Assembly: GCA_023389545.1 (NCBI GenBank)
Contig: JAEWEI010000218.1
Location: 1-10,199 of the forward strand
Direction of reading: 5' to 3'
DNA length: 10,199 bases
Origin: Actinomycetes bacterium
Lineage (GTDB): Bacteria > Actinomycetota > Actinomycetes > Actinomycetales > Cellulomonadaceae
Of this stretch, positions 5,745 to 10,199 are shown in pieces; position 1 is the stretch's first letter; every line of letters begins with the position of its first letter. The translations under genes were made by a program, and so were the position numbers. Under the pieces are notes generated by a model, which made no database searches, was not told where the DNA came from, and saw nothing but the letters and a program-made list of their open reading frames with translations.

Positions 5745-7440
5745 TGCTGCCCGCCGGGTCCACGCTGGAGCGGCCCATCTCCTCGCGCAGCAGCGCCGTG
5801 TCCGCATCCGTCCACCCGGGCGGGGGAGCGAGGGCCGGCCACGCCCCGGAGTACGCGAGCCGGTAGCGGTGGCCGTGGCCGTCCGGCACGTCCTGCGCCA
5901 CGAACAGGTCGATCGTCACGTCGAAGAACGTCACCACGGGGAACCAGCGCACGCTCGGCAGCACATCCGGCCCGCGGGGCTCGCGGAGCCAGTCCGGCTC
6001 GTGGAGCAGCAGGTCAGGGGACCACCACACCACGCCGTCCGAGGCGTGCTGCACGTACAGCACCCGGGGCGGGTCCCACGGACCGGGCAGCTCCCAGACG
6101 TTCGCCACCGACGCCACGTCCGTGCCCCACCTGACGGCCCGCCCACTGTCGACCACCGGGCTGATCTCCAGCGACCCGGGGTCCCGGTGGTCGGTGAGGT
6201 ACTCCCAGTCCTCGGTGAAGCTCGGGGTGCCGACCCACAGCGCCCCGTCCGTGCGGGCCCGCATGTCCTGCAGGCCGGAGAAGGCGCCCTGGCCCCCGTA
6301 GCTGCCCAGGGACTCACCGAACACCATCAGCAGAGGCCGGTCTGCCTCGGGGCGGCTGGACCATGCGGCGTGGACGGCGTCGAACAACGCCTTGCCGGCG
6401 GCGGGCGGTGTCGCGCGGTCGGAGACGAAGCTGACCCAACTCGGCACGAACGAGTACTGCATGGCGGCGATGGCCGTGTTGCCGCCCCACGCCAGCTCGA
6501 GGGCCTCCGCCATCGACGGGTCCACCCAGCCGGTGCCCGTGGTCGTCGCCACGACGAGCACCTCGCGGTCCCACGCTCCCGTGCGGTCCAGCTCTGCAAC
6601 GACGTGCGCTGCCACCTCCGTCAGCGTCGGGGCGCTGTCCAGGCCCGCATAGACCCGGATGGGCTCGCGCACCGCGAGCGGCAGGCCGGTGCGCTGCGCG
6701 AAGGCGCCCAGGTCGCCGACGCTCGGGCCACCGGCCACGAACGTGCGGCCCTGCTGGCCCAGGGACTGCCACGACATCGACGACGCCGGGGAGCCGCTGC
6801 GCTCCGGCTGGGATGGCTGCTCGACTCCGGCCTCCGTGGTGCTGTCGACCCGCGCGTACGTGGCGCGCAGGCCGCCGATCAGCCAATGGGACAGTGCCCC
6901 GTTGACGACGAGCACCGCCAATGCCGCGACTAGCACCGCCGCGAGGGCGCGGCCCAGCACGGGCGGCGCCCAGCGGCCGAGCAGCCGCCCTAGGGCGCGG
7001 GCCGCCGCGCGCAGGCCCCTGGCCGTCAGCACTAGGGCGAGGGCGACCAGCACGGCGAGCCCGAGCACCAGGAACGAGTGCGCGGACGTGGGCTGGGGCA
7101 TGCCGAACAGGTCGCGCACCTCGCGCTGCCACGACGCGCTCTCCAGAAGCGCGAGGGGGACTGTCACGGCCGCGGCCGCGGCAAGGGCCCACCAGCCCGC
7201 CCTCCGCCACCGCCACGATCGGGGAGGGGACACACCGATGGCCCGCACGACCCACGCGACGAACACGCCGATGCCGTACCCGATCGCCGCGCAGACACCC
7301 GCGACGGCGCCCTGGAACGCTGGCGGGCGGGGGATCAGCGACGGGCCGAGGGTCGTGGCGAAGAACGGGAGGGCGCCCGCGAGCCCGAGCGGCGAGAAGG
7401 CTCTTGCGAACCTCCGCGCGTGCGCGCGCACGCCGTTCAC
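5728..7440 (-). CDS. Membrane-anchored alpha/beta-hydrolase, Abhydrolase_9 family
   Basis: A protein of 570 residues in two parts. Residues about 15-185 contain some five hydrophobic segments (roughly 18-36, 43-66, 82-100, 122-140, 161-184), matching the N-terminal membrane domain of this family. From about 230 to the end is a serine-hydrolase domain. The nucleophile is S377 in VFGESLGSYGG, and H465/D468 lie in YVQHASDGVVWWSP. The C-terminal GHGHRYRL is the likely place of the catalytic histidine. The family is widespread in actinobacteria, including mycobacteria, and I know of no firm substrate. The start GTG 7440 overlaps the nhaA stop as GTGA, so the two genes are probably translated together; GTG 7431 is an alternative. 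The frame stays open far upstream, but that part is antisense-like, Arg-rich and unrelated to the family. Confidence 0.88.
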   Translation of the reverse strand: MNGVRAHARRFARAFSPLGLAGALPFFATTLGPSLIPRPPAFQGAVAGVCAAIGYGIGVFVAWVVRAIGVSPPRSWRWRRAGWWALAAAAAVTVPLALLESASWQREVRDLFGMPQPTSAHSFLVLGLAVLVALALVLTARGLRAAARALGRLLGRWAPPVLGRALAAVLVAALAVLVVNGALSHWLIGGLRATYARVDSTTEAGVEQPSQPERSGSPASSMSWQSLGQQGRTFVAGGPSVGDLGAFAQRTGLPLAVREPIRVYAGLDSAPTLTEVAAHVVAELDRTGAWDREVLVVATTTGTGWVDPSMAEALELAWGGNTAIAAMQYSFVPSWVSFVSDRATPPAAGKALFDAVHAAWSSRPEADRPLLMVFGESLGSYGGQGAFSGLQDMRARTDGALWVGTPSFTEDWEYLTDHRDPGSLEISPVVDSGRAVRWGTDVASVANVWELPGPWDPPRVLYVQHASDGVVWWSPDLLLHEPDWLREPRGPDVLPSVRWFPVVTFFDVTIDLFVAQDVPDGHGHRYRLAYSGAWPALAPPPGWTDADTALLREEMGRSSVDPAGSSASGD

Positions 7441-8801
7441 GCGTTGCGCCACGGGGTGGGGGGCAGCGGCGGCGGCTCCTGTGACTCGGGCGAGCACAGC
7501 GGCAGCCGCTGCCCCAGCTGCCGCAGCACCACGGTGCCGAGGACGGCGGCCAGCAGCGACCCGGCGAGCACGCCGATCTTGGCCTGCTCGCGCAGCAAGT
7601 CGTCGTCGAACGCCAGCTCGGTGATGAACAGCGCGATGGTGAAACCGATGCCGGCCAGCATCGCCCCGCCCAGCAGATGGCCGTAGCGGACCCGGCCGGG
7701 CAGCGCGCCGAGCCCCAACCGGATCGCCAGCGCGGACGCCCCGAAGATGCCCACCGCGTCTCCGACCACGAGCGCCACGACGACGCCCAGCGTCACCGGC
7801 GACGTCACGGCGGCGCGCAACGCCTCGGCGTCGAGCCGCACGCCGGCGTTGGCGAGCGCGAACAGCGGGACCACCACGTACGCGCTCCACGGGTGCAGCG
7901 TGCGCTGCAGCCGCTCGCCCGCGGGCACGGCGGCGCGGGCCGCCAGCTCCGTCAGGTGCTCGCGATCGGCGTTCGTCTCCGCCGCGAGGTGGTCCGCGTA
8001 CCGCGCCACGACGTCGACGTGCTCGCGCGCGGACGGGCGCACCGGGATGAGTAGGCCCAGCAGCACGCCCGCGAGGGTCGGGTGGACGCCCGCCGCCAGG
8101 ATCGCGCACCACAGCAGCACGCCCGCCACGACGTACGGCGCCAGCCGCCACACATTCAGCCAGCGCAGCGCCAGGATGCCCACCAGCACCGCTGCCGCGG
8201 CCCCGAGTGCCAGCACGTTGATCTGCTCGGTGTAGAACACCGCCATCACCGTGATCGCGCCGATGTCATCCACGATGGCCAGGGTCAGCAGGAACAGCCG
8301 CAGCCGGTCCGGGCACGCCGGGCCGAACAGCGCGAGGATGCCCAGCAGGAACGCGGTGTCGGTGGACATCACGATGCCCCACCCGTGCGCGGCCTCCGTT
8401 CCCGTCGTGAACGCCAGGTACAGCAGCGCCGGGACTGCCATCCCGCCGAGCGCGCCGAGGGCGGGCACCGCCACCGTGCGCTTGTCCCGCAACTCCCCGC
8501 TGGTCACCTCACGGTGGATCTCCAGCCCCACCACCAGGAAGAACACCGCCATCGCTGCGTCGTTCACCCAGTGATGCAGGTCAAGCCCGAACTCCGCGCC
8601 GCCCAAAGACAGCCCTGCGGTGGTGGACCACAGCGCCTCATACGACGCCGACCACGGGGAGTTGGCCCACGCCAGGGCCACGAGGGTCGACCCGAGCAGG
8701 AACACGGCACTGCCGGCCTCCGTCGTCAGGAAGCGCAGCACGCCCGGGTTCATTGTCGGCAACCGCACCCGCAGGGGTGGCCCAGGGCTGGCAGAGACCA
8801 C
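7437..8801 (-). CDS. nhaA: Na+/H+ antiporter NhaA
   Basis: A membrane protein of 454 residues that should exchange cytoplasmic Na+ for periplasmic-side protons. It aligns by eye with E. coli NhaA: WVNDAAMAVFFLVVGLEI, then MSTDTAFLLG (D148, like D133), then AIVDDIGAI (D178/D179, like D163/D164, the ion site), then AAGVHPTLAGVLLG and HPWSAYVVVPLFALANAGV. An extra charged loop of about 35 residues precedes the last of these. At the position of Lys300 it has Asp348 (VVGDAVGI instead of the usual 'GKPLGI'). The C-terminus is a short Pro-rich tail without the thioredoxin domain found in many actinobacterial homologues. The start GTG 8801 has GGAGG at 7 bases. ATG 8753, 16 codons later, lacks such a site but also fits the family. 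It is the first gene of an operon with the Abhydrolase_9 gene. Confidence 0.94.
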   Translation of the reverse strand: MVSASPGPPLRVRLPTMNPGVLRFLTTEAGSAVFLLGSTLVALAWANSPWSASYEALWSTTAGLSLGGAEFGLDLHHWVNDAAMAVFFLVVGLEIHREVTSGELRDKRTVAVPALGALGGMAVPALLYLAFTTGTEAAHGWGIVMSTDTAFLLGILALFGPACPDRLRLFLLTLAIVDDIGAITVMAVFYTEQINVLALGAAAAVLVGILALRWLNVWRLAPYVVAGVLLWCAILAAGVHPTLAGVLLGLLIPVRPSAREHVDVVARYADHLAAETNADREHLTELAARAAVPAGERLQRTLHPWSAYVVVPLFALANAGVRLDAEALRAAVTSPVTLGVVVALVVGDAVGIFGASALAIRLGLGALPGRVRYGHLLGGAMLAGIGFTIALFITELAFDDDLLREQAKIGVLAGSLLAAVLGTVVLRQLGQRLPLCSPESQEPPPLPPTPWRNA

Positions 8802-8808
8802 CTGGCGA

Positions 8809-8813
8809 CCTCC
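8809..8813 (-). promoter_or_regulatory. Ribosome binding site supporting the GTG start of nhaA
   Basis: GGAGG on the - strand is 7 bases before the GTG at 8801. The later ATG at 8753 is preceded only by a GC-rich stretch without a purine-rich site, so the GTG is preferred. Confidence 0.6.
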
Positions 8814-8898
8814 GTTCGGCGACGCGTGCCTCCAAAGTCTCAGGCGGCGTCGCCGTGCGCGACTCCGGCCCGGCGCCGCGTCGCCGCACGCCATGCGG

Positions 8899-8904
8899 GA
8901 CGAT
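8899..8904 (+). promoter_or_regulatory. Candidate -10 box for a leaderless dehydrogenase transcript
   Basis: GACGAT plus six bases (GGGCGC) and ATG (8911) repeats the layout seen at the regulator gene (GAGAAT GGGCGT ATG). The first T of TANNNT is G. No Shine-Dalgarno sequence is seen. Confidence 0.3.
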
Positions 8905-8910
8905 GGGCGC

Positions 8911-9723
8911 ATGGTCGACACACCGCAGACAGCACTCGTCACCGGCGCCGGGCGGGGGATCGGGCGCGCCATCGCGCTCGGGCTCGCCGACGCCGGATGG
9001 TCGGTCGCACTCGTGGGGCGCACGCGCTCGCGGCTCGACGCAGTCGCCGAGGAGTGCCGGGCACTCGGCGTGGACGCCCCCGTCGCCGTCGCCGACCTGG
9101 TGGACCCCGACGCCGTCGCCGCCGCGGTCGGGGAGGTGCTCGGGGCCTTCGCGCCGCGCGGCGGCCTGGGCCTGCTGGTCAACAACGCCGGGGTGGTCGA
9201 GTCCGCCGAGCTCCCCTTCGCGCAGGACGACCCGGCCGACATGTGGCGCGTCATCGAGGCCAACGTGCGCGGCCCGCTGCTGGTCACCCACGCGGTGCTG
9301 CCCGGCATGCTGGCCCGCGGCGGCGGGCGAGTCGTCAACCTGAACTCCGGCGCCGGGCACCGCCCGATGCAGGCCTACACCGGGTACGCCATCAGCAAGG
9401 GCGCCGTCGCCCGGCTCACCCGCCTGCTCGACGCGCAGTACCGCGACGCGGGGCTGCGCGTCTTCGACCTGGCGCCCGGCGTGGTCCGCACCGACATGAC
9501 CGCCTCGATGCCCACGCATGACGACCGCACGGAGTGGACGCCCGTGGAGGACGTCGTCGAGCTGGTGCACGCGATCGGCGCCGGAGAGCTCGACGCGCTC
9601 TCCGGGCGGTTCATGCGCGCGGGCGCCGACACCCCGCAGTCGCTGCTCGCCGAGGCCGATCGGGTTGTCGCGGCGGACGCCAGGGTGCTGCGGCTCGCCG
9701 ACCTGGCCGAGCTCCGCGAGTAG
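8911..9723 (+). CDS. Short-chain dehydrogenase/reductase (SDR), substrate unknown
   Basis: A soluble NAD(P)-dependent oxidoreductase of 270 residues, typical of classical SDRs. The cofactor-binding TGAGRGIG is at 11-18. An arginine at the end of the second strand (LVGRTRSRLD) hints at NADPH. NNAGVV is at 91-96. The catalytic set is S146 (NLNSGAG), Y159 and K163 (YAISK), with an asparagine in the helix EANVRGP. PGVVRTDM follows. The end is a variable, Ala/Leu-rich substrate region. The start is ATG 8911; an in-frame ATG at 8893 would add six residues. The gene stands alone, divergent from nhaA and convergent with the HIT gene, so context gives no substrate. Confidence 0.92.
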   Translation: MVDTPQTALVTGAGRGIGRAIALGLADAGWSVALVGRTRSRLDAVAEECRALGVDAPVAVADLVDPDAVAAAVGEVLGAFAPRGGLGLLVNNAGVVESAELPFAQDDPADMWRVIEANVRGPLLVTHAVLPGMLARGGGRVVNLNSGAGHRPMQAYTGYAISKGAVARLTRLLDAQYRDAGLRVFDLAPGVVRTDMTASMPTHDDRTEWTPVEDVVELVHAIGAGELDALSGRFMRAGADTPQSLLAEADRVVAADARVLRLADLAELRE

Positions 9724-9727
9724 CGGC

Positions 9728-9753
9728 GCCCGGCCGGCCGCCCTGCGCCGGGC
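9728..9753. terminator. Hairpin between convergent SDR and HIT genes
   Basis: GCCCGGC (9728-9734) pairs with GCCGGGC (9747-9753) around a 12-base GC-rich loop. It fills almost the whole 30-base gap between the two stop codons. There is no T-tract, and in such GC-rich DNA a 7-bp stem could be chance. Confidence 0.35.
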
Positions 9754-10197
9754 TCAGGCCGGCGAGCCGAGCGTGGCCGGGACGTGCTCGCCCTGGCCCT
9801 GGGCGCGCAGCGTCTCGCGCACCCGCTCCGCAGCGGCGTCGAGCTCGGCGGCGGGCACGTCGTGGCGCGCGTTGGCGAACGTGAGGCTCTGCTCATCCCA
9901 CGCCGGGAGCACGTGCAGGTGCAGGTGCGGCACCTCGAAGCCGGCCGTCAGCAGCGCGACGCGCGGGGCGTCCCACGCCTCCTGCTGCGCCTTGCCGATG
10001 AGCTGGGCGACCCGCACCAGGTGCGCGAGGACGTCCGCGGGCGCGTCGGTGATCTGGACGATCTCCTCGCGTGGCACCACGAGCGTGTGCCCGTCGGTGA
10101 TGGGAGCGATGGTGGTGAAGGCGACGGCGACGTCGTCGGCCCACACGAAGCGGCCCGGGATCGCCCCGGAGATGATCTGCGAGAACACGGTGGCCAT
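9754..10197 (-). CDS. HIT-family protein (histidine triad nucleotide-binding hydrolase)
   Basis: A soluble protein of 147 residues. HIT proteins bind nucleotides and hydrolyse bonds such as AMP-lysine or AMP-amide. The start region MATVFSQIISGAIPGRFVW is the usual HIT opening. TDGHTLVVPR (34-43) is the conserved second element. The triad is H91-x-H93-x-H95 in EVPHLHLHVLPA, followed by a helical tail. The 'AGFEVPHLHLH' form, in place of 'GQxVxHxHxH', is one I associate with actinobacterial HIT proteins. The ATG at 10197 is two bases from the window edge, so its ribosome site and promoter cannot be seen. A longer start outside the window is possible but unlikely. Confidence 0.93.
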   Translation of the reverse strand: MATVFSQIISGAIPGRFVWADDVAVAFTTIAPITDGHTLVVPREEIVQITDAPADVLAHLVRVAQLIGKAQQEAWDAPRVALLTAGFEVPHLHLHVLPAWDEQSLTFANARHDVPAAELDAAAERVRETLRAQGQGEHVPATLGSPA

Positions 10198-10199
10198 GG

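Noticed and set aside
8082..9521. Long + strand open frame across nhaA and the SDR gene
   Set aside because: It is antisense to nhaA and then out of frame with the SDR. Composition is Arg/Gln/His-rich and no domain is visible.
1..10199. Defence island, prophage, transposon, CRISPR or RNA genes
   Set aside because: Reading both strands showed no transposase, integrase, nuclease-toxin, repeat array or tRNA/rRNA-like sequence. Codon use is uniform across the window.

Overview
The window is very GC-rich chromosomal DNA whose genes are packed nearly end to end. Third-position G/C bias, GTG and TTG starts, NANNNT-type -10 boxes and actinobacterial protein types (DUF6457, Abhydrolase_9, the AGxEVPHLHxH type of HIT protein) point to an Actinomycetota, probably Micrococcales and Cellulomonas-like. 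The genus is a guess. I see no tRNA, rRNA, CRISPR array, insertion sequence, phage gene or origin. No gene-free stretch exceeds about 205 bases.

Layout: (1) 1-3574 plus the regulator to 4426 is a molybdenum-cofactor neighbourhood. It holds the 3' end of a MobA-like guanylyltransferase gene (+), a CaxA/ChaA-type cation/proton antiporter (-), a DUF6457 protein (+) and a mog/moaB-moaA operon (-). The operon is divergent from a winged-helix regulator with a C-terminal cysteine set like that of SufR-type iron-sulfur regulators (+). (2) 4417-5722 holds a small soluble alpha/beta hydrolase (-) and a cytoplasmic DsbA/thioredoxin-like protein (+). (3) 5728-8801 is an nhaA operon (-): a Na+/H+ antiporter followed, through a 4-base stop/start overlap, by a membrane-anchored Abhydrolase_9 serine hydrolase. 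(4) 8911-10197 holds a short-chain dehydrogenase (+) and a HIT-family nucleotide-binding protein (-).

How the genes may work together: Mog/MoaB and MoaA catalyse an adenylation step and the first step of molybdopterin synthesis, and MobA adds the nucleotide. DUF6457 is of unknown function but tends to occur with MobA. The regulator beside the [4Fe-4S] enzyme MoaA may tie the pathway to iron-sulfur status; this is inference. Two proton-coupled cation antiporters lie within 9 kb. The DsbA-like protein resembles the domain that many actinobacterial NhaA proteins carry at their C-terminus, and this NhaA lacks it.

I found no obvious new defence or mobile system. The most notable points are: an NhaA with Asp where the E. 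coli enzyme has Lys300; the detached thioredoxin-like domain; tandem hairpins with the same loop in the cax leader; the SufR-like regulator beside mog-moaA; a recurrent leaderless-type start signature; and an extreme alternation of strands with convergent genes that overlap or nearly touch.
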